Shown piece after piece: positions 43,129 to 53,026 of a stretch of 64,000 nucleotides of DNA. The notes beneath the pieces are model-generated. The model saw only the letters and a program-made list of their open reading frames with translations. It was not told where the DNA came from and searched no databases. The position numbers were made by a program, and so were the translations under genes. How positions within the stretch are numbered: the stretch's first letter is position 1; each line of letters begins with the position of its first letter. This DNA is from Pseudomonas viridiflava (GTDB lineage: Bacteria; Pseudomonadota; Gammaproteobacteria; Pseudomonadales; Pseudomonadaceae), in the NCBI RefSeq assembly GCF_900582195.1, contig NZ_UTHA01000050.1:62001-126000 (forward strand), written 5' to 3'.

Positions 43129-44682
43129 TCAGGTAATCGGCGCCGGATTGAACAACGTAATGTCGTTGTGCAGCTTGTGCTTCTCCGCCCACGTCTGCTG
43201 CTTGCCGCTCGCCACATCCAGGTAATAGTGGAACAACTCCCAACCCAGTTCCTCGATCGTCGCGCGCCCGGTCGCAATCCTTCCGGCGTCGATATCAATC
43301 AGATCAGGCCAGCGCTGCGCCAATTCCGTCCGCGTCGATACCTTCACCACCGGCGCCATCGCCAAACCATACGGCGTACCCCGCCCGGTGGTGAACACAT
43401 GCAGGTTCATCCCCGCCGCCAACTGCAACGTGCCGCAGACAAAATCACTCGCCGGCGTTGCACAGAAAATCAGACCCTTCTGCTTGAACCGCTCGCCGGG
43501 GCCAAGCACGCCGTTGATTGCGCTGCTGCCGGATTTGACGATCGAACCCAGCGACTTCTCGACAATGTTCGACAGCCCGCCCTTCTTGTTGCCCGGCGTG
43601 GTGTTCGCACTGCGATCTGCTTCACCTTTGGCCAGGTAACGGTCGTACCAATCCATCTCGCGCACCAGCTCTTCGGCGACGGTTTTGCTTTCGGCGCGTG
43701 AAGTCAGCAGATAAATCGCATCGCGCACTTCGGTGACTTCGGAAAACATCACCGTCGCCCCTGCACGCAACAACAAGTCCGAGGCATAACCCAGCGCCGG
43801 GTTGGCGGTGATCCCGGAGAACGCATCGCTGCCGCCGCACTGCATGCCGAGAATCAGCTCGGACGCCGGCACCGTCTCGCGGCGACGCTGGTCGAGTTTC
43901 TTCAGACGCACTTCGGCCAGTTCCATGATCTGCTCAATCATCTCGGTGAAACCGTGACTGGAATCCTGCAAGCGATACAACCATGGATCGCTGAGATCCA
44001 CCGACGCATCGTCTTCGTGCATCACCTGCCCGGCCTGCAATTTCTCGCAGCCGAGGCTGATCACTAACGCTTCGCCACCGAGGTTCGGGTTACGGGCCAG
44101 ATTGCGCACGGTGCGAATCGGGATGTAGGCGTCAGTGGCGGTAATCGCCACGCCGCAGCCGTAACTGTGAGTCAGCGCCACCACGTCATCGACGTGCGGG
44201 TACTTCGGCAGCAGTTCTTCCTTGATGCGTTTTACCGCGTGATCAAGCACGCCGGTGACGCACTGCACCGTGGTAGTGATGCCGAGGATATTGCGCGTGC
44301 CAACGGTGCCATCAGCGTTGCGATAGCCCTCGAAGGTGAAACCCTCCAGCGGTGCCTGCGCGTCCGGCACCTCGGTGGACAGCGGCAGGCTGTCCAGCGG
44401 CGGCGCGGTCGGCATGCGCAGTTGATCTTCCTTGACCCAACTGCCGCGGCGAATCGGCTGCAACGCATAGCCAATCACCTGACCGTAGCGAATCACCTGG
44501 CCGCCCTCGGGAATATCTTCGAGGGTGACCTTGTGGCTCTGCGGCACGAATTCCAGCGTCACCAGGCCATCGGCAAACTCAGTGCCGGCCGGTGCGCCCT
44601 GGTCGTTGACCACGACCACCACATTGTCCCGCTCGTGCAAGCGGATGTGGCGCGGCGAGTCAGAATGTTCAATCAACTGCAT
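43129..44682 (-). CDS. garD: Galactarate dehydratase
   Basis: 517-aa UxaA-superfamily dehydratase. An N-terminal SAF-like region ([20 protein letters not shown]) precedes the catalytic part ([46 protein letters not shown]). It converts galactarate to 5-dehydro-4-deoxyglucarate. Last gene of the minus-strand cluster, 11 nt after the MFS gene. No glucarate dehydratase (gudD) is in the window. Confidence 0.93.
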   Translation of the reverse strand: MQLIEHSDSPRHIRLHERDNVVVVVNDQGAPAGTEFADGLVTLEFVPQSHKVTLEDIPEGGQVIRYGQVIGYALQPIRRGSWVKEDQLRMPTAPPLDSLPLSTEVPDAQAPLEGFTFEGYRNADGTVGTRNILGITTTVQCVTGVLDHAVKRIKEELLPKYPHVDDVVALTHSYGCGVAITATDAYIPIRTVRNLARNPNLGGEALVISLGCEKLQAGQVMHEDDASVDLSDPWLYRLQDSSHGFTEMIEQIMELAEVRLKKLDQRRRETVPASELILGMQCGGSDAFSGITANPALGYASDLLLRAGATVMFSEVTEVRDAIYLLTSRAESKTVAEELVREMDWYDRYLAKGEADRSANTTPGNKKGGLSNIVEKSLGSIVKSGSSAINGVLGPGERFKQKGLIFCATPASDFVCGTLQLAAGMNLHVFTTGRGTPYGLAMAPVVKVSTRTELAQRWPDLIDIDAGRIATGRATIEELGWELFHYYLDVASGKQQTWAEKHKLHNDITLFNPAPIT

Positions 44683-44693
44683 GACGCCGCTCC

Positions 44694-46055
44694 TCAGGAA
44701 TGCGCTTGAGACAATTTGCCGGTGGCTTCAGTACCGCCATTGGTTGGCGGCTCTTTCAATACCACACGCTTGATCGGGCCAACGATGACCAGATAGCTGA
44801 ACACCGCGACCAGTGCGTTGGCACCGACGAACACCAGCGCCCATTTGAACGAACCGGTGGAGCTGATGATGTAGCCAATCACGATCGGCGTGGTAATCGA
44901 AGCGATGTTGCCAAAGGTGTTGAACAGGCCACCGCTCAGACCAGCGATCTGTTTTGGCGAAGTGTCGGAAACCACCGCCCAGCCCAGCGCGCCAACGCCT
45001 TTGCCGAAGAAGGCCAGGGCCATGAAGCCAACGACCATCCATTCCACTTCAACATAGTTACAGGCAACGATGCTGCTGGAAACCAGCAGACCGGCAATGA
45101 TCGGCGCTTTGCGGGCGAAGGTCAGCGAATGGCCCGTGCGCAGCAGGTAATCGGAAATCACCCCGCCGAGCACCCCACCGATAAAGCCGCAGATTGCCGG
45201 CAACGAGGCGATGAAACCGGCCTTGAGAATGGTCATGCCACGCTCTTGCACCAGGTACACCGGGAACCAGGTCAGGAAGAAATAGGTAATGCCGTTGATG
45301 CAGTACTGGCCCAGATACACGCCAAGCATCATGCGATTGGTCAGCAACTGACGGATGTAATCCCACTTTGGACCGTCGGACTTTTTGCCCTTCTGATCCA
45401 TGTCGACCATGCCGCCGTTTTCAGCGATGTGCTTGAACTCGGCTTCGTTGATACGCGGGTGTTCACGCGGGCTGTAGATCACTTTCAGCCAGACCAGCGA
45501 GAAGATGATCCCGAGGATACCCATGACGATGAACACGTGTTCCCAGCCAAAGGAATAAACGATCCAGCCCATCAGCGGTGCGAACAACACGGTGGCAAAG
45601 TATTGCGCTGAGTTGAAGATCGCCGAAGCGGTGCCGCGTTCAGCGGTCGGGAACCAGGCCGCCACGATGCGCGCGTTGCCGGGGAACGATGGCGCTTCAG
45701 CCAGGCCCACCAGGAAGCGCAGCATGAACAGCGCAACGATGGCGGTGGACATACCGAACTCACCGACAAAGCCTTGCAGCACGGTGAACAGCGACCAGGT
45801 GAAAATGCTCAGGGCATAGACTTTTTTCGAGCCGAAGCGATCGAGCAACCAGCCACCGGGGATTTGCCCGGCCACGTAGGCCCAACCGAATGCGGAGAAG
45901 ATGTAGCCGAGGGTGACCGCGTCGATGCCGAGGTCTTTTTGCAGGCTGGAACCGGCGATGGCGATAGTCGCGCGGTCGGCGTAGTTGATCGTGGTCACCA
46001 GAAACAGCATGAGCAGGATCAAATAGCGGACGTGAGTCGGCTTGGACTGTTGCAT
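44694..46055 (-). CDS. MFS sugar-acid (galactarate/glucarate) transporter
   Basis: 453-aa anion:cation symporter of the GudP/GarP group, twelve helices, starting [20 protein letters not shown]. Family stretches [14 protein letters not shown] and [14 protein letters not shown] (MFS loop 2-3). It sits between garD and the semialdehyde dehydrogenase, so galactarate import is the likely job. ATG 46055 is preferred; 14 further codons upstream lack a helix or SD. Confidence 0.9.
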   Translation of the reverse strand: MQQSKPTHVRYLILLMLFLVTTINYADRATIAIAGSSLQKDLGIDAVTLGYIFSAFGWAYVAGQIPGGWLLDRFGSKKVYALSIFTWSLFTVLQGFVGEFGMSTAIVALFMLRFLVGLAEAPSFPGNARIVAAWFPTAERGTASAIFNSAQYFATVLFAPLMGWIVYSFGWEHVFIVMGILGIIFSLVWLKVIYSPREHPRINEAEFKHIAENGGMVDMDQKGKKSDGPKWDYIRQLLTNRMMLGVYLGQYCINGITYFFLTWFPVYLVQERGMTILKAGFIASLPAICGFIGGVLGGVISDYLLRTGHSLTFARKAPIIAGLLVSSSIVACNYVEVEWMVVGFMALAFFGKGVGALGWAVVSDTSPKQIAGLSGGLFNTFGNIASITTPIVIGYIISSTGSFKWALVFVGANALVAVFSYLVIVGPIKRVVLKEPPTNGGTEATGKLSQAHS

Positions 46056-46154
46056 GTAGATGTACTCCCACTGATTATTTTTATGCGGGTAAAACATTCT
46101 TTGGTCTTGTGCCGCGCAGGGCCTCAGGCGAAGGCCCGGCGCGGGTGCAGCGGG

Positions 46155-47600
46155 TTACGATCCGATGTAGGCAGTCTTTACCACCGTGTAAAACTCTTGC
46201 GCATAGCGGCCTTGCTCACGTGATCCATAGGATGAACCTTTACGGCCACCGAACGGAACGTGGTAATCCACGCCAGCGGTCGGCAGGTTGACCATGACCA
46301 TCCCGGCCTGCGAATGACGCTTGAAGTGGTTGGCATACTTCAGCGAAGTTGTCGCAATACCCGCCGAGAGACCGAACTCGGTATCGTTAGCCATTGCCAG
46401 CGCCGCGTCGTAATCGGCCACGCGAACGATATTGGCCACCGGGCCGAAGATCTCTTCGCGGCTGATGCGCATCGACGCTTCACTGTCGGCAAACAGCGTT
46501 GGTGCGAGGAAGTAGCCTTCGGTGTCGCAGGTCACCAGACCGCCACCGCTGACCAGACGCGCACCTTCGGACTGGCCGATGTCGATGTACTTCATGTCCT
46601 GCTCAAGCTGAGCCTGGGAAACCACTGGACCGATGTCGGTGCCGGATTTCAGTGCGTGGCCGACCTTGATCGACTTCATGCGCTCGGCCATGGCTTCAAC
46701 GAACTTGTCGTGAATCCCGGCGGTGACGATCAAGCGGCTCGACGCTGTGCAACGCTGGCCGGTGGAGTAGAACGCGCTCTGCACCGACAGCTCGACCGCT
46801 TGCTTGAGGTCGGCGTCATCGAGAATGATCTGCGGGTTCTTGCCGCCCATTTCCAGCTGAACCTTGGCCTGGCGCGAGACGCAGTTGACCGCGATCTGAC
46901 GACCCACGCCCACCGAACCGGTGAAGCTGATGCCGTCGACTTTCGGGCTCTGCACCAAGGCATCACCGACAACTCGACCGCTGCCCATCACCAGATTGAA
47001 CACGCCGGCCGGGAAGCCTGCGCGGGAGATGATTTCCGCCAGTGCCCAGGCGCAACCCGGCACCAGATCGGCGGGCTTCAACACCACGCAGTTGCCGTAG
47101 GCCAGCGCTGGAGCGATTTTCCACGCCGGAATGGCGATCGGGAAGTTCCACGGGGTGATCAGACCGACCACGCCCAGCGCTTCGCGGGTCACTTCGACGT
47201 TGACGCCCGGGCGCACCGACGGCACGTAATCGCCGGACAAACGCAGACACTCACCGGCGAAGAATTTGAAAATATTGCCGGCGCGAGTCACTTCGCCGAT
47301 GGCTTCAGGCAGGGTCTTGCCCTCTTCCCGGGCCAGCAGGGTGCCGAGTTCTTCGCGACGGGCGAGGATTTCCGTGCCGACTTTATCCAGCGAATCGTGA
47401 CGGGCCTGAATGCCCGAAGTGGAGTACGCCGGGAACGCAGCGCGGGCGGCGTCGATGGCGGCGTGAACCTGAGTCAGATCAGCCTTGGCGTAATCGCCGA
47501 TGGTATCGCTCAGCTCGGACGGGTTGATGTTGGCCGAGTAGTCGGCACCGGCAACCCATTCGCCGTTGATGTAGTTGTCGTAGCGTTTTGCAGTTGTCAC
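46155..47600 (-). CDS. 2-oxoglutarate semialdehyde dehydrogenase (ALDH family)
   Basis: 481-aa aldehyde dehydrogenase, full length, with Glu250 (LEMGGKN) and the nucleophile Cys284 (GQRCTASS). In this cluster it oxidises 2,5-dioxopentanoate to 2-oxoglutarate, the last step of the galactarate route. GTG 47600 has GAGGG 8 nt upstream and gives the usual N-terminus (MTTAKRYDNYINGEW); TTG 47615 is the alternative. An intrinsic terminator separates it from kdgD. Confidence 0.9.
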   Translation of the reverse strand: MTTAKRYDNYINGEWVAGADYSANINPSELSDTIGDYAKADLTQVHAAIDAARAAFPAYSTSGIQARHDSLDKVGTEILARREELGTLLAREEGKTLPEAIGEVTRAGNIFKFFAGECLRLSGDYVPSVRPGVNVEVTREALGVVGLITPWNFPIAIPAWKIAPALAYGNCVVLKPADLVPGCAWALAEIISRAGFPAGVFNLVMGSGRVVGDALVQSPKVDGISFTGSVGVGRQIAVNCVSRQAKVQLEMGGKNPQIILDDADLKQAVELSVQSAFYSTGQRCTASSRLIVTAGIHDKFVEAMAERMKSIKVGHALKSGTDIGPVVSQAQLEQDMKYIDIGQSEGARLVSGGGLVTCDTEGYFLAPTLFADSEASMRISREEIFGPVANIVRVADYDAALAMANDTEFGLSAGIATTSLKYANHFKRHSQAGMVMVNLPTAGVDYHVPFGGRKGSSYGSREQGRYAQEFYTVVKTAYIGS

Positions 47601-47632
47601 AGGGGCAGCCCTCAAATCTCAAAGCCTTCACG

Positions 47633-47658
47633 CAAAAAGCCGCTGATTGCTCAGCGGC
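47633..47658 (-). terminator. Intrinsic terminator between kdgD and the dehydrogenase
   Basis: On the minus strand GCCGCTGA-gcaa-TCAGCGGC (8-bp perfect stem) is followed by TTTTTG. Being inside the cluster, it probably lowers downstream expression relative to kdgD. Confidence 0.75.
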
Positions 47659-47676
47659 CTCGCTTTTTACCGGGTG

Positions 47677-48588
47677 TTACTGCGCACCTTGCTTGTCGAT
47701 CAGCGCGGCGAGCATTTCATACTCTTCGCCGGTCAGGTCGGTCAGCGGCGCACGCACCGGACCTGCGTCATAGCCGGCGATTTTTGCACCTGCCTTGACG
47801 ATGCTCACGGCGTAACCGGCCTTGCGGTTGCGGATGTCGAGGTACGGCAGGAAGAAGTCGTCGATGATCTTGCCAACGGTGGCGTGATCTTCACGGGCGA
47901 TCGCGTGGTAGAAGTCCATCGCGGTTTTCGGGATGAAGTTGAACACCGCCGAGGAGTAAACCGGCACGCCCAGCGCCTTGTAGGCAGCGGCATAGACTTC
48001 GGCGGTCGGCAGGCCACCCAGGTAGCTGAAGCGATCACCCAGGCGGCGACGGATCGACACCATCAACTCGATATCGCCCAGACCGTCCTTGTAACCGATC
48101 AGGTTCGGGCAGCGCTCGGCCAGACGCTCCAGCAGCGGCGCGGTCAAGCGGCATACGTTGCGGTTGTAAACAACTACACCGATGTTGACCGATTTACACA
48201 CGGCTTCAACGTGAGCGGCAACACCGTCCTGGCTCGCTTCGGTCAGGTAGTGCGGCAGCAGCAACAGGCCTTTGGCGCCCAGACGCTCGGCTTCCTGAGC
48301 GTATTCGATGGCCTGGCGGGTCGAACCGCCGACACCGGCCAGAATCGGCACGCTGGTGGCGCAGGTGTCGACGGCAGTCTTGATGATTTCCGAATATTCG
48401 CTGGCGGCCAGGGAGAAGAATTCACCAGTGCCGCCGGCGGCGAACAAGGCTGACGCGCCATACGGAGCCAGCCATTCCAGGCGTTTGATGTAGCCCGCGC
48501 GGTTGAAATCGCCCTGCGCGTTGAAATCGGTCACCGGGAAAGACAGCAGGCCGGCAGAGAGGATGGACTTCAGTTCTTGTGGATTCAT
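47677..48588 (-). CDS. kdgD: 5-dehydro-4-deoxyglucarate dehydratase
   Basis: 303-aa DapA-family class I aldolase-fold enzyme. Schiff-base Lys167 ([10 protein letters not shown]) and Tyr141 (VVVYNRN); [12 protein letters not shown] near residue 49. It dehydrates and decarboxylates 5-dehydro-4-deoxyglucarate to 2,5-dioxopentanoate. First gene of the minus-strand cluster, next to the operator-promoter at 48645-48684. Confidence 0.95.
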   Translation of the reverse strand: MNPQELKSILSAGLLSFPVTDFNAQGDFNRAGYIKRLEWLAPYGASALFAAGGTGEFFSLAASEYSEIIKTAVDTCATSVPILAGVGGSTRQAIEYAQEAERLGAKGLLLLPHYLTEASQDGVAAHVEAVCKSVNIGVVVYNRNVCRLTAPLLERLAERCPNLIGYKDGLGDIELMVSIRRRLGDRFSYLGGLPTAEVYAAAYKALGVPVYSSAVFNFIPKTAMDFYHAIAREDHATVGKIIDDFFLPYLDIRNRKAGYAVSIVKAGAKIAGYDAGPVRAPLTDLTGEEYEMLAALIDKQGAQ

Positions 48589-48644
48589 TATTCGAACACC
48601 CTGGTAGCAACGTTTTTTGTGAGTGGACCGTTCAGCCTTCGCTG

Positions 48645-48684
48645 AAGTTGTAGGTCATCGTACAACTTAAAAGATAACCGTCAA
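48645..48684 (-). promoter_or_regulatory. kdgD promoter with overlapping palindromic operator
   Basis: AAGTTGTA (48645-48652) and TACAACTT (48661-48668) form a perfect 8+8 inverted repeat with an 8-nt spacer. On the minus strand TTGACG (48684-48679), a 16-nt spacer and TACGAT (48662-48657) make a sigma-70-like promoter whose -10 lies within the palindrome. Repressor binding would block kdgD. A matching half, GTTGTACGATCAC, lies before the GntR gene at 50565. Confidence 0.6.
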
Positions 48685-48884
48685 CTGCATTTCATCGTTG
48701 TGGGTGTTTTTTTGTCGGACAAAACTGTTTAACGCTTGCCAGGACTCATCGCTAAAGCCCGAATCTAAAGGGTTATTGCGCGGAAATGTCTGGTCAAGAT
48801 TCGTTTACTGAACGCTGGAGAAACGCCGGGTAAGGTGCGACGACTGCCACGAAGGATCGTGGCGGACCTTCGAAGGAAACCGAA

Positions 48885-49265
48885 ATGTTTGTGAATTATG
48901 CTGCACCCACCGTCGCGCAAATGACCTCTTCCGCCTCTGACACCCTCACCCTGCAGCTATCGACGCTGCCCGACGTATTGATCGTACAGGTCCCGGATTC
49001 GAGCGATTTTCCGGCGAACTGGAGTGTTTATCCGATTCTCGGCAACGACCCGGAAGAGCCCGAATGGGCAGGTGAAGAAGTGAACACCGGCACTTGGGAC
49101 GATGCCGAGGATGAGATGGAGAAACTGACGGGGATTGAATTGCAGATCCCCAAAGAGGCGCTGCGTCCGTACCTGAACAGAGAGGTTGAGCTGCGCTACA
49201 AGTTTTGTGATGAGTCGAGTATGGAGCCGTTTTCGGAGGTGTTGAGGTTGCGGATCGAAGGCTGA
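48885..49265 (+). CDS. Small hypothetical beta-rich protein, paralog of the next gene
   Basis: 126 aa, no signal peptide, acidic (PEEPEWAGEEV, WDDAEDEMEK). The second half aligns by eye with the next gene product: EW[AS]G, then ELQIPK/ELAIPK, a LN pair, R-L-Y or RY, and a closing hydrophobic strand (LRLRIEG). This pattern recalls single modules of the repeated Ig-like proteins common in Pseudomonas. Good Shine-Dalgarno (GAAGGAAA). Function unknown; it interrupts the galactarate cluster. Confidence 0.75.
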   Translation: MFVNYAAPTVAQMTSSASDTLTLQLSTLPDVLIVQVPDSSDFPANWSVYPILGNDPEEPEWAGEEVNTGTWDDAEDEMEKLTGIELQIPKEALRPYLNREVELRYKFCDESSMEPFSEVLRLRIEG

Positions 49266-49395
49266 ACTGGTCGTGCGGGAGCGGTGACCGTTCGTCGGAA
49301 CTGGTATTTCTTACAGGTGCCAGGCAATCGCGATCCAGACATTAATCAGCTTGAGCTGCCATCGGCTCGTTTCGACAATTAAAAGGATTTTGAAC

Positions 49396-49758
49396 ATGAC
49401 AGATAAACGTTTCGCTATCCAAATGCTGCCTGCACCTGTGCTTAAGGAAGCAATCGATGACGTCCTCTACGTACATAACTTGATTGACCCTGCTCATGGG
49501 GTAGTGCCTGCCCTCCAAGAAGCGGCAGCAGGGGACAAAATCACACTGAAAGTGTATGACTCAGACGGTGCTGAGGAGTGGTCAGGCTCCGTCGAACTGA
49601 CCTCAATCTCCGCTGGAAAACCCGTTGAGCTTGCAATCCCGAAAGCGCCATTTGAAAAAATGCTGAACGCTGGCAAGAACGCGCGCTTGCAGTACTCCAA
49701 CGACAGAGCAGGCAACGTCCGGCAATCATTACCATTGGAAATCACGCTTAAAGACTGA
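49396..49758 (+). CDS. Small hypothetical Ig-module-like protein
   Basis: 120 aa, no signal peptide. The middle and end (AAAGDKITLKVYDSDG, WSGSVELT, VELAIPKAPFEKMLNAGKN, LPLEITLKD) resemble one repeat of large Pseudomonas Ig-like repeat proteins and the preceding gene product. ATG 49396 follows AAAGGA; a TTG upstream is not needed. DNA here looks less GC-rich than the neighbours, which may point to recent acquisition. Convergent with the GntR gene, only 7 nt apart. Confidence 0.75.
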   Translation: MTDKRFAIQMLPAPVLKEAIDDVLYVHNLIDPAHGVVPALQEAAAGDKITLKVYDSDGAEEWSGSVELTSISAGKPVELAIPKAPFEKMLNAGKNARLQYSNDRAGNVRQSLPLEITLKD

Positions 49759-49765
49759 CCCAACC

Positions 49766-50521
49766 TCACCCCTGCGCCTGTGCCTCTTCATGGGCCTGGC
49801 GCAGTCTTTCACGGCTGTTGGTCAGGTGCAGACGCATCGCCGCACGCGCTGCATCGGAATCCTGACGGGCAATCGCGTCGTAGATTTCTTCGTGCTCACG
49901 GCTCAGGCGGCTCATGTAGTGCTGCTGATCATCGTGAGCCAGGCGCGCCGAATTCAGTCGCGTACGCGGAATGATGCTGGTGCCCAGGTGGGTCATGATG
50001 TCGGTGAAGTAGCGGTTGCCGGTGGACAGGGCAATTTCCAGGTGGAAGGCGAAGTCCGAAGCCACGGCATCGCTGGCATGGGCAGCACTTTCGTTGAGTG
50101 CATCGAGCGCCGCGCGCATGGTCGCCAGTTGCTCAGGGCTGCGACGTTGCGCGGCAAGGCCGGCAGACTCAACTTCGAGGCTGATGCGCAATTCGAGAAT
50201 CGCCAGCACATCCCGCAAGGTGACGACGGTGGCCGGGTCGATGCGGAAACCACTCGGGCTTGGCGTGTCGAGCACGAAGGTGCCGATGCCGTGACGGGTT
50301 TCCACCTGGCCGGCGGCCTGCAAACGGGAAATCGCCTCGCGCACCACGGTACGGCTGACGCCATGGGCTTCCATGATCGCCGACTCGGTAGGCAGTTTGT
50401 CACCGCGCTTGAGCAGGCCATCGCGGATCTGCTCGCTCAGCACCGTCACCAGTTCCTGGGCCAGGCTGCGGCGCTTGCGCGGGAGACGCGGGGTGTCGAT
50501 CAGGTTTTCCATGGTGTGCAT
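49766..50521 (-). CDS. GntR/FadR-family transcriptional regulator
   Basis: 251 aa. N-terminal winged HTH (LAQELVTVLSEQIRDGLLKR, then AHGVSRTVVREAISRLQAAG) and C-terminal FCD ligand domain (DVLAILELRISLEVES onward; HLEIALSTGN, REHEEIYDAI). It probably controls the galactarate genes, as FadR-type GguR/GarR-like regulators do in other bacteria. ATG 50521 has GAGACAAG upstream; ATG 50512 is the alternative. A copy of the kdgD operator half lies 44-56 nt upstream, suggesting autoregulation. Confidence 0.88.
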   Translation of the reverse strand: MHTMENLIDTPRLPRKRRSLAQELVTVLSEQIRDGLLKRGDKLPTESAIMEAHGVSRTVVREAISRLQAAGQVETRHGIGTFVLDTPSPSGFRIDPATVVTLRDVLAILELRISLEVESAGLAAQRRSPEQLATMRAALDALNESAAHASDAVASDFAFHLEIALSTGNRYFTDIMTHLGTSIIPRTRLNSARLAHDDQQHYMSRLSREHEEIYDAIARQDSDAARAAMRLHLTNSRERLRQAHEEAQAQG

Positions 50522-50564
50522 CTTGTCTCGAAAATTCGGCTTGTGGGCATCATAGCTCAAGCGG

Positions 50565-50577
50565 GTTGTACGATCAC
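50565..50577 (-). promoter_or_regulatory. Candidate operator half-site before the GntR gene
   Basis: GTTGTACGATCAC on the plus strand matches 12 of 13 bases of the kdgD operator (GTTGTACGATGAC on the minus strand). The second inverted arm is not evident. Confidence 0.45.
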
Positions 50578-50598
50578 TTTCCGTTTCCACACAAAACC

Positions 50599-50626
50599 TG
50601 TGGGAGCTGGCAAGCCAGCTCCCACA
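50599..50626. repeat. REP-type palindrome
   Basis: TGTGGGAGCTGGC-AA-GCCAGCTCCCACA: 13-bp perfect arms with a 2-nt turn, between the GntR promoter and the ABC exporter stop. Confidence 0.75.
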
Positions 50627-50641
50627 TAGTGTGTGTGTTGA

Positions 50642-52369
50642 TCAGGCAGTCACGGTCTGCTCAACCAAATGGCCGCTGTCGATCCGCACGTGCCGTGGAT
50701 GGAAGCGTTTCAGACTGCTGCGATGGCCGACGCTGACAATGCTCAGCCCCGGCAATTGATCAATCAGCGCCTGATAAAGCGTCGCTTCGTCTTCCTCGTC
50801 CATCGCCGAAGTCGCCTCATCCATGTACAGCCACTGCGGTGCGTAAAGCAGCGCACGGGCGAAGGCCAAACGTTGCTGCTCGCCCGGCGAGAGCATGCGC
50901 TGCCAGTGATTGGCCTCGTCCAGCCGCGCGACCAGATGCGGCAAGCGGCAGGTTTCCAGCACTTGTGCATAACGTTCCGGCGCGTAGGTGTCGCCCGGTT
51001 GTGGATAACTCAACGCTTCGCGCAGGGTGCCGATCGGCAGATAGGGTTTCTGCGGCAGGAACAGGTAGCGCGCCGCCGGCAGACGAATGTTGCCGTGCCC
51101 CGCCGGCCACAAATGCCCCATCGCCCGCAACAGCGTCGACTTGCCGCTACCGGAACGACCGCTGAGCATCACCCGCTCGCCCGGTTCGACGGTCATGTCG
51201 GCATTGGTCAGCAGATGACGACCGTCGGCCAGATCCAGACCGAGGTTGTGCACCTGCAATTCGCTGCCCTGATTCTGCACATCAATGGCCGGGGTGCGCT
51301 CTTCGTTGTCGGTCATGGCCTGACGGAAACTCAGCAGACGATCAGTGGTGGCCTTCCAGTTCGCCAACGACGCATAGGCGTCGATGAACCAGCTGAAGTT
51401 CTCCTGTACGTTGCCGAATGCCGAGTTGATTTGCATCAGTTCGCCCAGCTCGATCTTGCCCGCCAGATAGCGTGGGGCAGCGACGATGAACGGAAAGATG
51501 ATTGCGATCTGACCGTAACCCGACGTGAAGAATGTCAGACGCTTGGACACCCGCATGATGTCCCAGAAGTTGTGCCAGACCAGCCCGAAGCGGCTGCTCA
51601 GGCGACGATTTTCGTTCGGTTCACCGTTGTACAGAGCGATGCTCTCGGCGTTCTCACGCACGCGCACCATGGAAAAACGCAGGTCAGCTTCGAAGCGTTG
51701 TTGCTGGTTGTTCAGGCCGATCAAACGTCGACCGATCAGGTGCGTCAGCCAACTGCCGACCGCGGCATACAGCAGCGCACACCAGAACATGTAACCGGGA
51801 ATCTCGATGCCAAAGACTTCGATGCTGCCGGAAACGCCCCACAAAATGATCGAGAACGACACCAGGCTGACCACGGTACGAATCAGGCCCAGTCCCAGAC
51901 TCAGGGTGTTGGCGGTAAAGGTGTTGAGGTCTTCGGAAATCCGCTGGTCGGGGTTATCGGTGTAACCGCCCTGCTCCAGCTGATAGTAGTTTTTGTTGCC
52001 GAGCCAGCGCTTGAAGTGGTTTTCGGTCAGCCATGCCCGCCAACGGATGGTCAGCATCTGCGTCAGATAGAGGCGATACACCGCCCCAAGGATCGCCACC
52101 GTAGCGATACCGCAGAAGTACAGAATCAACTGCCAGAACGCCGCTTCGTCCTTCTTTTGCAGGGCGTTGTAGAAATCCTTGTACCAACTGTTGATCCACA
52201 CCGAGATCGCCACGCTGAACAGCGACAGCGCAATCACGGCAATCAGCAATGTCCAGGCCTTGCCCTTCTCTTCGCTGCGCCAGTAAGGCGTGATCATCGC
52301 CCACGCCTTGCGAAAAAACTGCCCGCGCACAGCATCGTTGACCGCGGAATATTCAGCGTTCTGATTCAT
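50642..52369 (-). CDS. SbmA/YddA-type ABC transporter (membrane + ATPase)
   Basis: 575 aa. An SbmA/BacA-like membrane domain (about 1-330; WAMITPYWRSEEKGKAWTLL, INSAFGNVQENFSWFIDAYA) fused to an ABC ATPase with Walker [10 protein letters not shown] (about 403), signature LSPGEQQRLAFARAL (about 493) and Walker B WLYMDEATSAMD. Relatives move peptides, bleomycin or cobalamin-type compounds; substrate here unknown. Start MNQNAEYSAV at 52369. Stands alone between roxR and the GntR gene. Confidence 0.88.
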   Translation of the reverse strand: MNQNAEYSAVNDAVRGQFFRKAWAMITPYWRSEEKGKAWTLLIAVIALSLFSVAISVWINSWYKDFYNALQKKDEAAFWQLILYFCGIATVAILGAVYRLYLTQMLTIRWRAWLTENHFKRWLGNKNYYQLEQGGYTDNPDQRISEDLNTFTANTLSLGLGLIRTVVSLVSFSIILWGVSGSIEVFGIEIPGYMFWCALLYAAVGSWLTHLIGRRLIGLNNQQQRFEADLRFSMVRVRENAESIALYNGEPNENRRLSSRFGLVWHNFWDIMRVSKRLTFFTSGYGQIAIIFPFIVAAPRYLAGKIELGELMQINSAFGNVQENFSWFIDAYASLANWKATTDRLLSFRQAMTDNEERTPAIDVQNQGSELQVHNLGLDLADGRHLLTNADMTVEPGERVMLSGRSGSGKSTLLRAMGHLWPAGHGNIRLPAARYLFLPQKPYLPIGTLREALSYPQPGDTYAPERYAQVLETCRLPHLVARLDEANHWQRMLSPGEQQRLAFARALLYAPQWLYMDEATSAMDEEDEATLYQALIDQLPGLSIVSVGHRSSLKRFHPRHVRIDSGHLVEQTVTA

Positions 52370-52400
52370 GGATAAGGCTCGATATAGAAAAGAACAGACA

Positions 52401-52430
52401 CGCACCGATCATAGTGGATCGGTGCGTTTT
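52401..52430. terminator. Intrinsic terminator between roxR and the ABC gene
   Basis: CGCACCGATC-atagtg-GATCGGTGCG: 10-bp perfect stem, followed by TTTTATC on the plus strand and a T-rich tract on the minus strand. Confidence 0.7.
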
Positions 52431-52465
52431 ATCGCGAGGGCTGGCGATAGTCGTTCAGCGCAGGT

Positions 52466-53026
52466 TCAGCGACGAACCGGACGCTTCTGCAGTTTGCGCT
52501 GCAGGGTGCGGCGGTGCATGCCCAGGGCACGGGCAGTGGCGGAGATGTTGCCTTCGTGTTCGGTCAGCACACGCTGAATGTGTTCCCACTGCAGGCGATC
52601 GACCGACATCGGGTTTTCCGGCACCAGACTGTCGAGGTCGGCATGTTCGGACAGCAATGCGGCCAGCACATCGTCGGCGTCGGCCGGTTTGCACAGGTAG
52701 TTGCAGGCGCCGCGCTTGATCGCTTCGACTGCGGTGGCAATGCTCGAATATCCGGTGAGGATCACTACGCGCATTTCCGGGTCCAGCTCCAGCAGTTTGG
52801 GCAGCAGCACCAGACCGGAGTCGCCGTCCATTTTCAGGTCAAGCGCGGCGTAATCAGGCAGATCGGCCTGGGCGATGGTCAGGCCTTCTTCAGCGGAACC
52901 GGCAGTGCTGACGCGAAAGCCTCGGCGAGCCATGGCACGGGCCATCACTCGGGTGAAGGTTGCGTCGTCATCGACCAGCAGCAAATGCGGCAGTTCTTCG
53001 CCTTCGACTTGGATTTCGTCACTCAT
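52466..53026 (-). CDS. roxR: RoxR redox response regulator
   Basis: 186-aa ActR/RegA-type regulator: receiver with phospho-Asp63 (ALDLKMDGDSG), short Pro-containing linker and a Fis-type HTH (NISATARALGMHRRTLQRKL). With RoxS it controls respiratory oxidases such as the cyanide-insensitive oxidase in P. aeruginosa and P. putida. Start MSDEIQVEGE at 53026 has GGAGACC upstream and overlaps the roxS end by 8 nt. Confidence 0.93.
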   Translation of the reverse strand: MSDEIQVEGEELPHLLLVDDDATFTRVMARAMARRGFRVSTAGSAEEGLTIAQADLPDYAALDLKMDGDSGLVLLPKLLELDPEMRVVILTGYSSIATAVEAIKRGACNYLCKPADADDVLAALLSEHADLDSLVPENPMSVDRLQWEHIQRVLTEHEGNISATARALGMHRRTLQRKLQKRPVRR

